Origin: Pseudomonas palleroniana
GTDB lineage: Bacteria > Pseudomonadota > Gammaproteobacteria > Pseudomonadales > Pseudomonadaceae
Direction of reading: 5' to 3'
Length of the DNA stretch: 64,000 nucleotides
Assembly (NCBI RefSeq): GCF_003031675.1
Contig: NZ_PYWX01000071.1
Span: 176,269 to 240,268 of the forward strand
Shown: positions 36,757 to 45,120 of the stretch, piece after piece
Layout: the number at the start of each line of letters is the position of its first letter
Numbering within the stretch: the stretch's first letter is position 1
Notes under the pieces: generated by a model
The model's input: the letters and a program-made list of their open reading frames with translations, nothing else
Databases searched by the model: none
Told to the model about the DNA's origin: nothing
Translations under genes and position numbers: made by a program

Positions 36757-37920
36757 ATGAGTTACCCGTCCCTTAACTTCGCCCTCGGCGAAACCATCGA
36801 CATGCTGCGCGATCAAGTGCAGTCCTTCGTGGCCAAGGAGCTGGCACCGCGCGCGGCACAGATCGACAGCGACAACCTGTTCCCCGCCGATATGTGGCGC
36901 AAGTTCGGTGACATGGGCCTGCTGGGCATCACCGTCGCGGAAGAATATGGCGGCGCCGGCCTGGGTTACCTGGCCCATGTGGTGGCGATTGAAGAGATCA
37001 GCCGCGCTTCGGCTTCGGTCGGCTTGTCCTACGGCGCTCACTCCAATCTCTGCGTCAACCAGATCAACCGCAACGGCAGCCACGCGCAGAAACTCAAGTA
37101 CCTGCCCCAGCTGATCAGCGGCGAACATATCGGCGCCCTGGCCATGAGTGAGCCAAATGCCGGCTCCGATGTGGTCTCGATGAAGCTGCGCGCCGACAAA
37201 CGCGGCGATCACTACGTGCTTAACGGCAGCAAGACCTGGATCACCAACGGCCCGGACGCCCACACCTATGTGATCTACGCCAAGACTGACCTGGAAAAAG
37301 GCGCCCATGGCATCACTGCGTTTATTGTCGAGCGCGACTGGAAAGGCTTCAGCCGCAGCAACAAGTTCGACAAGCTGGGCATGCGCGGCTCCAACACCTG
37401 CGAGCTGTTCTTCGATGACGTCGAGGTGCCCGAAGAAAACATCCTCGGTACGCTCAATGGCGGAGTCAAAGTGCTGATGAGCGGCCTGGACTATGAACGC
37501 GTGGTCCTGGCTGGCGGCCCCACCGGGATCATGCAGGCTTGCATGGACCTGATCGTGCCTTACATCCACGACCGTAAGCAGTTCGGCCAGAGCATTGGCG
37601 AATTCCAACTGATCCAGGGCAAGGTCGCGGACATGTACACCCAGCTTAACGCCAGCCGCGCCTATCTTTACGCGGTGGCCCAGGCCTGTGAGCGTGGCGA
37701 AACCACGCGCAAGGATGCGGCCGGTGTGATTCTCTACAGCGCCGAACGCGCCACGCAGATGGCCCTCGATGCCATCCAGATTCTCGGCGGCAATGGCTAC
37801 ATCAATGAGTTCCCTGCCGGACGCCTGTTGCGTGACGCCAAGCTGTATGAAATCGGCGCCGGTACCAGCGAAATTCGCCGGATGCTGATCGGTCGCGAAC
37901 TCTTCAACGAAACCCGCTGA
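36757..37920 (+). CDS. liuA: Isovaleryl-CoA dehydrogenase
   Basis: A 387-residue acyl-CoA dehydrogenase. ALAMSEPNAGSDVVSMKLRA and YVLNGSKTWITNGPDAHTYV line the FAD site. The catalytic glutamate is in SGLDYERVVLAGGPTG, on the helix used by isovaleryl-CoA dehydrogenases. The usual C-terminal glutamate position is replaced in IGAGTSEIRRM, also diagnostic of IVD. It makes 3-methylcrotonyl-CoA from isovaleryl-CoA. It is the first gene of liuABCD. Confidence 0.95.
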   Translation: MSYPSLNFALGETIDMLRDQVQSFVAKELAPRAAQIDSDNLFPADMWRKFGDMGLLGITVAEEYGGAGLGYLAHVVAIEEISRASASVGLSYGAHSNLCVNQINRNGSHAQKLKYLPQLISGEHIGALAMSEPNAGSDVVSMKLRADKRGDHYVLNGSKTWITNGPDAHTYVIYAKTDLEKGAHGITAFIVERDWKGFSRSNKFDKLGMRGSNTCELFFDDVEVPEENILGTLNGGVKVLMSGLDYERVVLAGGPTGIMQACMDLIVPYIHDRKQFGQSIGEFQLIQGKVADMYTQLNASRAYLYAVAQACERGETTRKDAAGVILYSAERATQMALDAIQILGGNGYINEFPAGRLLRDAKLYEIGAGTSEIRRMLIGRELFNETR

Positions 37921-37931
37921 GGGAGCACGCC

Positions 37932-39539
37932 ATGGCCACCTTGCACACCCAGCTCAACCCGCGCTCGGCGGAGTTCGCCGCCAACAGCAGGGCGATGCGC
38001 GAACAAGTCGACGCCCTCCACGCCTTGCTTGCTCAAGTACAGCAAGGCGGCGGCGCCAAGGCCCAGGAGCGGCACACCTCACGCGGCAAGCTGCTGCCGC
38101 GTGAGCGCATCAACCGCCTGCTGGATCCTGGCTCGCCGTTTCTGGAACTCAGCCAGTTGGCCGCTCACCAGGTCTACGGTGAAGACGTGCCGGCCGCCGG
38201 GGTGATTGCCGGGATCGGCCGCGTGGAAGGCGTCGAATGCATGATCGTCGCCAACGACGCAACGGTGAAAGGCGGCTCCTACTACCCGCTCACCGTCAAA
38301 AAACACCTGCGCGCCCAGACCATCGCCGAGCAGAACCGCCTGCCGTGCATCTACCTGGTGGACTCCGGTGGCGCCAACTTGCCGCGTCAGGATGAAGTGT
38401 TCCCTGACCGCGAGCACTTTGGGCGGATCTTCTTCAACCAGGCGAACATGAGCGCCCAGGGCATCCCGCAGATCGCCGTGGTCATGGGCTCATGCACCGC
38501 AGGCGGTGCCTATGTGCCCGCCATGGCGGACGAAGCAATCATGGTGCGTCAGCAAGCCACCATCTTCCTCGCCGGCCCGCCGCTGGTGAAAGCCGCTACC
38601 GGCGAAGTGGTCAGCGCCGAAGACCTTGGCGGCGCGGACGTGCACTGCAAAATCTCCGGCGTGGCCGACCACTATGCCGACAGCGATGAACACGCCCTGG
38701 CCCTGGCCCGCCGCAGTGTGGCCAACCTCAACTGGCGCAAGCAGGGTGAGTTGCGGCAACGGCCGCCCGAGGCGCCGCTGTACAGCGGCGAAGAACTCTA
38801 CGGCGTGATCCCGGCCGATGCCAAGCAACCGTTCGATGTCCGCGAGGTGATCGCACGGCTGGTCGACGGCTCGGTGTTCGATGAATTCAAGGCACTGTTC
38901 GGCACCACACTGGTGTGCGGTTTTGCGCACCTGCAGGGCTACCCGGTTGCGATCCTGGCCAATAACGGCATCTTGTTCGCCGAAGCCGCGCAAAAAGGCG
39001 CGCACTTTATCGAACTGGCCTGCCAGCGCGGGATTCCACTGGTATTCCTGCAGAACATCACCGGGTTCATGGTCGGCCAGAAGTATGAGGCCGGCGGTAT
39101 CGCCAAACATGGCGCCAAGCTGGTCACGGCAGTGGCCTGCGCCAAGGTGCCGAAGTTCACGGTCATCATCGGCGGCAGTTTTGGTGCGGGTAACTACGGT
39201 ATGTGCGGCCGAGCCTACGACCCACGCTTCCTGTGGATGTGGCCGAACGCACGCATTGGCGTGATGGGTGCCGAACAGGCGGCCGGCGTGCTGGTGCAGG
39301 TCAAGCGCGAACAAGCCGAACGTGCGGGCACAGGGTTCAGTGCCGAGGAAGAGGCGGCGATCAAGCAGCCGATCCTCGACCAGTACGAGACTCAGGGCCA
39401 CCCCTACTACTCCAGCGCACGCCTGTGGGACGACGGTGTCATCGACCCGTTGCAGACCCGCGACGTGCTGGCCCTGGCCTTGTCCGCCGCGCTGAACGCC
39501 CCCATCGAGCCGAGCCGCTTCGGCGTGTTCCGCATGTAA
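37932..39539 (+). CDS. liuB: Methylcrotonyl-CoA carboxylase, carboxyltransferase (beta) subunit
   Basis: A 535-residue carboxyltransferase with two crotonase-like halves. VMGSCTAGGAYVPAMADEAI lies in the N half; LQNITGFMVGQKYEAGGIAK and the following KVPKFTVIIGGSFGAGNYGM lie in the C half. It transfers carboxyl from biotin on LiuD to 3-methylcrotonyl-CoA, giving 3-methylglutaconyl-CoA. It begins 11 bases after liuA. Confidence 0.96.
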   Translation: MATLHTQLNPRSAEFAANSRAMREQVDALHALLAQVQQGGGAKAQERHTSRGKLLPRERINRLLDPGSPFLELSQLAAHQVYGEDVPAAGVIAGIGRVEGVECMIVANDATVKGGSYYPLTVKKHLRAQTIAEQNRLPCIYLVDSGGANLPRQDEVFPDREHFGRIFFNQANMSAQGIPQIAVVMGSCTAGGAYVPAMADEAIMVRQQATIFLAGPPLVKAATGEVVSAEDLGGADVHCKISGVADHYADSDEHALALARRSVANLNWRKQGELRQRPPEAPLYSGEELYGVIPADAKQPFDVREVIARLVDGSVFDEFKALFGTTLVCGFAHLQGYPVAILANNGILFAEAAQKGAHFIELACQRGIPLVFLQNITGFMVGQKYEAGGIAKHGAKLVTAVACAKVPKFTVIIGGSFGAGNYGMCGRAYDPRFLWMWPNARIGVMGAEQAAGVLVQVKREQAERAGTGFSAEEEAAIKQPILDQYETQGHPYYSSARLWDDGVIDPLQTRDVLALALSAALNAPIEPSRFGVFRM

Positions 39540-39554
39540 ATGGAGCTGTACCCC

Positions 39555-40361
39555 ATGAGCGATTTCAACACCCTCGAACTGGTCACTGACACGCGTGGTT
39601 TCGCCACCCTGTGGCTCAGTCGTGAGACCAAGAACAACGCGTTCAATGCCGAGATGATCCGTGAACTGATCATCGCCCTCGACCAGGTACAGGCCGACCC
39701 GTCCCTGCGCTTTCTGGTGCTGCGCGGGCGCGGCAAACACTTCAGCGCCGGTGCCGACCTGGCCTGGATGCAACAATCGGCCGAGCTGGACTACCACACC
39801 AACCTGGACGACGCTCGCGAGCTGGCCGAGTTGATGTACAACCTGGCCAAGCTGAAGATCCCGACCCTGGCGGTGGTGCAAGGCGCGGCTTATGGCGGCG
39901 CCCTGGGCCTGATCAGTTGCTGCGATATGGCGATTGGCGCCGATGATGCGCAGTTTTGCTTGTCGGAAGTGCGCATCGGCCTGGCCCCGGCCGTGATCAG
40001 CCCGTTTGTGGTGCAAGCCATCGGCGAACGCGCGGCGCGCCGCTATGCCTTGACTGCCGAGCGCTTTGGCGGCCAGCGCGCACGGGAAATCGGCCTGTTG
40101 GCGGAAAGCTACCCCGCCACTGAGCTGGACCTGCAGGTCGAACAGTGGGTCGCCAACCTGCTGCAAAACAGCCCGGCCGCGATGCGCGCCAGCAAGGATT
40201 TGCTGCGCGAAGTCGGCAACGGCGCGCTCACCCCGGCCCTGCGCCGCTATTGCGAAAATGCCATTGCGCGGATTCGTGTCAGCGCCGAAGGCCAGGAAGG
40301 CTTGCGCGCCTTCCTGCAAAAACGCCCGCCCAGCTGGCAAGCGCAGGAGCCACGTTCATGA
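39555..40361 (+). CDS. liuC: 3-Methylglutaconyl-CoA hydratase
   Basis: A 268-residue crotonase. The oxyanion-hole segments are GRGKHFSAGADLAWM and VQGAAYGGALGLISCCDMAI. The ATG at 39555 has TGGAG at eight bases; an in-frame ATG five codons earlier lies at the liuB stop and is less likely. It hydrates methylglutaconyl-CoA to HMG-CoA, the substrate of LiuE. Its stop overlaps the liuD start (ATGA). Confidence 0.94.
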   Translation: MSDFNTLELVTDTRGFATLWLSRETKNNAFNAEMIRELIIALDQVQADPSLRFLVLRGRGKHFSAGADLAWMQQSAELDYHTNLDDARELAELMYNLAKLKIPTLAVVQGAAYGGALGLISCCDMAIGADDAQFCLSEVRIGLAPAVISPFVVQAIGERAARRYALTAERFGGQRAREIGLLAESYPATELDLQVEQWVANLLQNSPAAMRASKDLLREVGNGALTPALRRYCENAIARIRVSAEGQEGLRAFLQKRPPSWQAQEPRS

Positions 40362-42283
40362 GCAAGCTGACCACCGTACTGGTCGCCAACCGTGGCGAAA
40401 TTGCCTGTCGCGTGATGCGCACTGCCAAAGCCATGGGCCTGACCACCGTGGCCGTACACAGCGCCACCGATCGCGATGCACGCCACAGTCGCGAGGCAGA
40501 CATTCGCGTTGACCTGGGTGGCAGCAAAGCGACCGACAGCTACCTGCAAATCGACAAACTGATCGCCGCCGCCCAGGCCAGCGGCGCCCAGGCGATTCAT
40601 CCGGGCTACGGCTTCCTCTCGGAAAACGCCGGCTTTGCGCGTGCGATTGAAGCGGCTGGTTTGATCTTCCTCGGCCCGCCCGCCTCGGCCATCGACGCCA
40701 TGGGCAGCAAGTCGGCGGCCAAGGCACTGATGGAAACCGCGGGCGTGCCGCTGGTGCCGGGTTATCACGGCGAGGCCCAGGACCTGGAGACCTTCCGCAG
40801 CGCCTGCGAACGTATCGGCTACCCGGTGCTGCTCAAGGCCACGGCCGGTGGCGGCGGCAAGGGCATGAAGGTGGTCGAGGACGTCAGCCAACTGGCCGAA
40901 GCCTTGGCTTCCGCCCAGCGCGAAGCGCTATCGTCCTTCGGCAATGGGCAGATGCTGGTGGAGAAGTACCTGCTCAAGCCACGCCATGTGGAAATCCAGG
41001 TGTTTGCCGATCAGCAGGGCCAATGCCTGTACCTCAATGAGCGCGACTGCTCGATTCAGCGTCGTCATCAAAAAGTCGTGGAGGAAGCGCCCGCCCCCGG
41101 CTTGAGCGTGGAACAACGCAAAGCCATGGGTGAAGCCGCCGTGCGTGCGGCCCAGGCCATCGGTTATGTGGGCGCGGGCACCGTGGAGTTCTTGCTGGAC
41201 GCGCGCGGCGAGTTTTTCTTCATGGAGATGAACACACGGCTGCAGGTGGAACATCCGGTCACCGAGGCGATTACCGGCCTGGACCTGGTGGCCTGGCAGA
41301 TCCGTGTCGCCCAGGGCGAACCACTGCCGATCACCCAGGAGCAGGTGCCGTTGATCGGCCATGCGATTGAAGTGCGCCTGTATGCCGAAGACCCGGCCAA
41401 TGATTTCCTGCCGGCCACCGGGCATCTGGCGCTGTATCGCGAGTCGGCGCCGGGCCCTGGTCGCCGCGTGGACAGCGGCGTTGCCCAGGGGGACAGTGTC
41501 TCGCCATTCTACGACCCGATGCTGGGCAAGCTGATTGCCTGGGGCGAAGACCGCGAACAGGCACGGCTGCGGTTATTGAGCATGCTCGATGAGTTCGCCG
41601 TTGGCGGGCTCAAGACCAACCTGGGTTTTCTGCGGCGGATCATCGGGCATCCGGCGTTTGCGGCGGCAGAGTTGGATACCGGGTTTATTCCGCGCTATCA
41701 GGATGAGCTGTTGCCGCCGCCCGGCGCCTTGTGCGATGAGTTCTGGCAGATGGCAGGCTCGGCCTTCATGCAGAGCCTGCCGACCGCCGATGGCCCCTGG
41801 GCGGACACACGCGGGTTCCGCGCCGGGCTGCCGGCCGAGGTCTCCCTGCATTTGAGCAGCGGCGGGCAAGACCGGCTGGTGACGCTGGCGGACAGCACAT
41901 CGCAGTGGCGCGATGAGCAGTTGCTGACCGAACAGCACGGCGTGCGTCGCAGCCATCTGGCGGTGCGCCAGGGGGCGCTGCTGTATCTGCGCTGGGGCGG
42001 TGAGATGCATGCGGTCAGCCTGTTTGACCCGATTGCGGCGGTCGAGGCCAACCAGTCGCATCAAGGCGGCCTCACGGCGCCCATGAACGGCAGTATCGTG
42101 CGGGTGTTGGTGGAAGTAGGGCAAAGCGTGGAAGCCGGAGCGCAGTTGGTGGTGCTGGAGGCGATGAAGATGGAGCACAGCATCCGTGCTCCCCAGGCCG
42201 GGGTGGTCAAGGCGCTGTTTTGCCAGGAAGGTGAAATGGTTGCCGAAGGCAGTGCCTTGGTGGAGCTGGAAACGGCGGACTAA
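40358..42283 (+). CDS. liuD: Methylcrotonyl-CoA carboxylase, biotin-carrying (alpha) subunit
   Basis: A 641-residue protein with an N-terminal biotin carboxylase (VLVANRGEIACRVMRTAKAM, ATP-grasp loop KATAGGGGKGMKVVED, then EMNTRLQVEHPVTEAITG). A BT-type linker follows, and a C-terminal biotinyl domain has the lysine in VLEAMKMEHSIRAPQ. Together with LiuB it carboxylates 3-methylcrotonyl-CoA using ATP and bicarbonate. It ends liuABCD and converges on the S24-like repressor gene, overlapping its end by four bases. Confidence 0.96.
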   Translation: MSKLTTVLVANRGEIACRVMRTAKAMGLTTVAVHSATDRDARHSREADIRVDLGGSKATDSYLQIDKLIAAAQASGAQAIHPGYGFLSENAGFARAIEAAGLIFLGPPASAIDAMGSKSAAKALMETAGVPLVPGYHGEAQDLETFRSACERIGYPVLLKATAGGGGKGMKVVEDVSQLAEALASAQREALSSFGNGQMLVEKYLLKPRHVEIQVFADQQGQCLYLNERDCSIQRRHQKVVEEAPAPGLSVEQRKAMGEAAVRAAQAIGYVGAGTVEFLLDARGEFFFMEMNTRLQVEHPVTEAITGLDLVAWQIRVAQGEPLPITQEQVPLIGHAIEVRLYAEDPANDFLPATGHLALYRESAPGPGRRVDSGVAQGDSVSPFYDPMLGKLIAWGEDREQARLRLLSMLDEFAVGGLKTNLGFLRRIIGHPAFAAAELDTGFIPRYQDELLPPPGALCDEFWQMAGSAFMQSLPTADGPWADTRGFRAGLPAEVSLHLSSGGQDRLVTLADSTSQWRDEQLLTEQHGVRRSHLAVRQGALLYLRWGGEMHAVSLFDPIAAVEANQSHQGGLTAPMNGSIVRVLVEVGQSVEAGAQLVVLEAMKMEHSIRAPQAGVVKALFCQEGEMVAEGSALVELETAD

Positions 42284-42918
42284 AATTTCGCGGTGGCTTG
42301 CACCACGACGCCGAGGATTCGGCAATCGTCGCTGAATACCTGCTTGGGGTAAGTGGGATTGAGCGGTACCAGGTAGAGCTGGCCGCTCTCTTCCTGCAAC
42401 TGGCGAAAGGTCGCTTGGGCGCTGTCGGCCCACTGGGCTAGCACCAGCTTGCCAGGTGCGGCGTCGATAGCCGGGTCCACCAGGATCAGCATGCCGGCGC
42501 CGATGCTCAGACCGCTGGGCGCCGTCATGGCGTCCCCCATCACGGGTAGCCAGAATGCCTCGCCCTGGGCGTGGTAATCGGTCGGTTCAAAGCGCGCAGT
42601 TGCGTAGGTGCCGCGCTCTTCGCGCGTTTCACAGAGCCCTTTCCAGTCGCTGACCGGGTAGCGGAAATACGGGTTGTAGCGTTGCTCGTGGGCCTCTGCC
42701 CCCTCATCGATTCGTTCACGAACCTCAAGCGCGACTTCCAGGTACCCCAGGCCGAGTTCCTTCAGCACCCGGTTCATGTCCGCCAGGCTGGGCACGCGGC
42801 GTTTATTCAGCCAATGGCCAACGCCCCCCTGGGACATGCCCAGGCGCTCGGCCAATTGATCCTGCGTGACCTTGCGGTCTTTCATGTGGGTTCTGACCAG
42901 CGCTATCCATTTATCCAT
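42280..42918 (-). CDS. LexA/PrtR-like XRE-S24 repressor with replaced catalytic residues
   Basis: A 212-residue protein with an XRE helix-turn-helix (VTQDQLAERLGMSQGGVGHW, residues 17-36) and a peptidase S24-type C-terminal domain (residues about 115-205). In cleavable relatives the domain has GDSM and ATFKKL type motifs. Here they read GDAM (Ala130) and ATFRQL (Arg172), so both members of the Ser-Lys dyad appear lost. If so, the protein would not self-cleave during DNA damage. The ATG at 42918 opens the HTH; a 38-codon upstream extension crosses the promoter. Two matching palindromes lie upstream. Confidence 0.85.
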   Translation of the reverse strand: MDKWIALVRTHMKDRKVTQDQLAERLGMSQGGVGHWLNKRRVPSLADMNRVLKELGLGYLEVALEVRERIDEGAEAHEQRYNPYFRYPVSDWKGLCETREERGTYATARFEPTDYHAQGEAFWLPVMGDAMTAPSGLSIGAGMLILVDPAIDAAPGKLVLAQWADSAQATFRQLQEESGQLYLVPLNPTYPKQVFSDDCRILGVVVQATAKF

Positions 42919-42928
42919 GGCGCCTGAC

Positions 42929-43002
42929 AATACGTTGCGTATTTTCCAGGGCAATAAACAGTTTGTAGTAATCCATAAAACGACATAAATACGATACGTA
43001 CT
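42929..43002. promoter_or_regulatory. Paired operators of the S24-like repressor
   Basis: AATACGTTGCGTATT (42929-42943) is an inverted repeat with six-base arms. A close copy, AATACGATACGTACT, lies at 42988-43002, 59 bases away. They lie between the repressor gene and the divergent DUF3077-like gene and could control both promoters. Confidence 0.75.
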
Positions 43003-43049
43003 ATCATCGAACATAAGGTTTTCGACACCCACTCAGAGTAGCGCCCCTT

Positions 43050-43486
43050 ATGATGAACAGCCCGTCTTTACTCGCTCAAACACCTGAATACGACGAACTG
43101 CACGGCATGCGCAGTAGCGGCGCGGCCCAGCGCGCGTTGGACTTCTACTTGAAAGAAGATATGTCTGCATCGATGCCGGAAGAGGCCTTGTTCGCCATCC
43201 ACCCCGGCTGGCCCAGCGCGCGTTGGACTTCTACTTGAAAGAAGATATGTCTGCATCGATGCCGGAAGAGGCCTTGTTCGCCATCCACCCCGGCATCAGC
43301 CAGGAGGAAGCCCTGGTCCACGCTTCAGACCTGTTGCGCAGCGCGGCAGCCACGGCCTACGAGTCGGCGAGCAACCATCAGGGCAACCAACGGGACCTGG
43401 CATTTTCAGTGGTGTATTTGATTGATATGGCCAAAGCGATGGTGGAACGGTCGCTGCAGGCATCGGTGCCGCCGTCACAGGCATGA
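43050..43486 (+). pseudogene. DUF3077-like gene frameshifted by an 86-bp tandem duplication
   Basis: The 5' frame encodes MNSPSLLAQTPEYDELHGMR and runs through RALDFYLKEDMSASMPEE, then leaves frame and stops at 43238. The 3' frame repeats RALDFYLKED...ALFAIHPG and continues ISQEEALVHASDLLRSAAAT to the end at 43486. Removing one repeat unit restores a continuous protein of about 115 residues resembling the DUF3077 family of Pseudomonas, whose function is unknown. The downstream part might restart at the ATG at 43247, which has a weak purine-rich leader. The break may be genuine, reversible or an assembly error. Confidence 0.8.
43124..43294 (+). repeat. Perfect 85-bp tandem direct repeat
   Basis: 43124-43208 and 43210-43294 are identical by eye over 85 bases and separated by one T, giving an offset of 86 bases. 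Since 86 is not a multiple of three, the duplication shifts the reading frame of the surrounding gene. Confidence 0.92.
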
Positions 43487-43529
43487 CGGGCACGCGGGAA
43501 AAATATTTCTATCCGACGGATAAAAACAT

Positions 43530-43558
43530 TTGACTTGCAAATGATAATGATTATTATT
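43530..43558 (+). promoter_or_regulatory. Fur box overlapping the prrF promoter
   Basis: AATGATAATGATTATTATT (43540-43558) closely matches the Fur consensus. It overlaps a sigma-70 promoter with TTGACT at 43530 and a -10 near TATTAT/ATTATT at 43552-43558. Iron-loaded Fur would block transcription of the RNA that follows. Confidence 0.9.
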
Positions 43559-43563
43559 GGGCT

Positions 43564-43680
43564 CAGCTGATCGCGAGATCAGTCGATAGACCAAGGGACC
43601 TTAGGTCGGACTCTTGGAATATCTCCTCATCAGGCTAATCACGGTTTTTGACCCGGCTCTTTGGCCGGGTCTTTTTTTTT
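43564..43680 (+). ncRNA. prrF: PrrF iron-responsive small RNA
   Basis: An RNA of about 115 bases beginning CAGCTGATCGCGAGATCAG, containing the target-pairing core GGTCGGACTCTTGGAATATC followed by TCCTCATCA, and ending in a strong terminator. Promoter, Fur box, length and core match PrrF, which represses iron-storage and iron-using proteins when iron is scarce. Only one copy is seen here; other pseudomonads carry a second copy in tandem or elsewhere. Confidence 0.92.
43650..43680 (+). terminator. Intrinsic terminator of prrF
   Basis: GACCCGGC and GCCGGGTC pair over eight bases around TCTTTG and are followed by nine T residues. Confidence 0.95.
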
Positions 43681-43951
43681 GCCAGTTCCCTGGCATGGCT
43701 TCAGGCTAATGAAGACTGTGTGTTGCTCGATGGCGCGCATGGTAGCAAAAGAGCATCAACCAAAGAAAGTCGCATGAACGCTCTAGCCCGTATCTTTGAG
43801 AAATAGCGCTTGAGAATCAATCTCATAGATTCTAAGCTGCCAGAGCGTCAAGGATGACGCCCCCTCCCCCTGCAACAATTTTGCATCCAGATTTTTCCTC
43901 GCGCCTGTGTAAGATATCCGCCACAACAACTCATAATCAGGCAGCCAGACT
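43681..43951. other. Non-coding gap between prrF and the M14 peptidase gene
   Basis: No convincing gene is visible in these 271 bases. TGAGAATCAATCTCA at 43811 is a small palindrome with slight Fur-box character, and a run of pyrimidines lies near 43860. The 3' end must hold the promoter of the M14 peptidase gene, but no strong boxes stand out. Confidence 0.5.
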
Positions 43952-45103
43952 ATGACCGTGGCCTTGACCTCCATCAAGATCAGCACCGACTTCGACAGCG
44001 GCAATATCCAGGTCCTGGATGCCAGCGACGCTTATCAGTTGCTGCTGGCGATCAAACCCGATACCCGCAGCCCGCACTTCCAATGGTTCCACTTCAAGGC
44101 TGAAGGCATGCATGTGGGGCACACCCACACCTTCCGCCTGAGCAATGCGGGCCGCTCCTCTTATAAACATGCCTGGAGCGGCTATAACGCCGTGGCTTCG
44201 TACGACCATATCAACTGGTTTCGCGTGCCCACGCGCTTTGATGGCGAAATCCTGCACGTCAGCCTCCAGACTCGCGAGAAACAAGTGTGGTTCGCCTACT
44301 TCGAACCCTACAGCCGTGAACGCCATGACTGGCTGATCGACCAGGCCCTGAATCGCGCCGGCACTGAGTTGCTCGCTACCGGCAAAAGTGTCGAGGGCCG
44401 CGATATCCAATTGCTACGCCGTGGCAAGGGTGGCGAAGGCCGACGCAAAGTCTGGATCATCGCGCAGCAACACCCCGGCGAGCACATGGCCGAATGGTTT
44501 ATGGAAGGCATCATCGAACGCCTGCAACAGGACGGTGATACCGAGCTGAAAAAACTGCTGTCCGTCGCCGACCTGTACCTGATACCGAACATGAACCCCG
44601 ATGGCGCCATCCATGGGCATCTGCGTACTAATGCCATGGGCCAGGACCTCAACCGTGCCTGGCAGAGCGCCAATCAGGAAACCAGCCCCGAAGTGCTGTT
44701 CGCCCAGCAGCAGATGGAAAAGTATGGCGTCGACCTGTTCCTCGATATCCACGGCGACGAGGAAATCCCCTACGTGTTCACCGCCGGCTGCGAAGGCAAC
44801 CCCGGCTACACCCCGCGTATCGAGAAACTGGAAAAACACTTCCGCAGCCACTTGAGTGGGTTGACGCGCGACTTCCAGACCACCCACGGCTACACCCGCG
44901 ACCTGCCGGGCGAGGCCAACATGACGCTGGCCTGCAATGCCGTCGGCGAGAAGTACGACTGCCTGTCGCTGACCCTGGAGATGCCCTTCAAGGACAACGA
45001 CGACGCGCCCAACCCGAAAACCGGCTGGTCAGGCGAGCGCTCCAAGCAATTGGGCAAGGACGTCTTGAGCACCGTGGCCGATATCGTCACGGCGCTGCGC
45101 TAA
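43952..45103 (+). CDS. M14-family cytosolic-type carboxypeptidase
   Basis: This 383-residue protein has no signal peptide. An N-terminal beta domain (about residues 1-120) precedes a zinc carboxypeptidase domain. Zinc ligands are in IIAQQHPGEHMAEWFMEG (HPGE) and LFLDIHGDEEIPY (His), with PNMNPDGAIHGHLRTNAMGQ and DLNRAW, and the catalytic glutamate in SLTLEMPFKD. This architecture matches the CCP/AGBL (M14D) subfamily, which in eukaryotes trims glutamate chains from tubulin. The bacterial substrate is unknown. Confidence 0.9.
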   Translation: MTVALTSIKISTDFDSGNIQVLDASDAYQLLLAIKPDTRSPHFQWFHFKAEGMHVGHTHTFRLSNAGRSSYKHAWSGYNAVASYDHINWFRVPTRFDGEILHVSLQTREKQVWFAYFEPYSRERHDWLIDQALNRAGTELLATGKSVEGRDIQLLRRGKGGEGRRKVWIIAQQHPGEHMAEWFMEGIIERLQQDGDTELKKLLSVADLYLIPNMNPDGAIHGHLRTNAMGQDLNRAWQSANQETSPEVLFAQQQMEKYGVDLFLDIHGDEEIPYVFTAGCEGNPGYTPRIEKLEKHFRSHLSGLTRDFQTTHGYTRDLPGEANMTLACNAVGEKYDCLSLTLEMPFKDNDDAPNPKTGWSGERSKQLGKDVLSTVADIVTALR

Positions 45104-45120
45104 CCTCCCCGCCCCCGGCA

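Noticed and set aside
38490..40340. A 616-codon minus-strand frame over liuB and liuC
   Set aside because: Both plus-strand genes show catalytic motifs; the antisense frame has none.
43811..43825. A second Fur box (TGAGAATCAATCTCA)
   Set aside because: It is a palindrome but matches the Fur consensus poorly and no promoter boxes are aligned with it.
43783..44004. A 73-codon minus-strand frame between prrF and the M14 gene
   Set aside because: It overlaps the start of the M14 gene, has no ribosome site and resembles nothing known.
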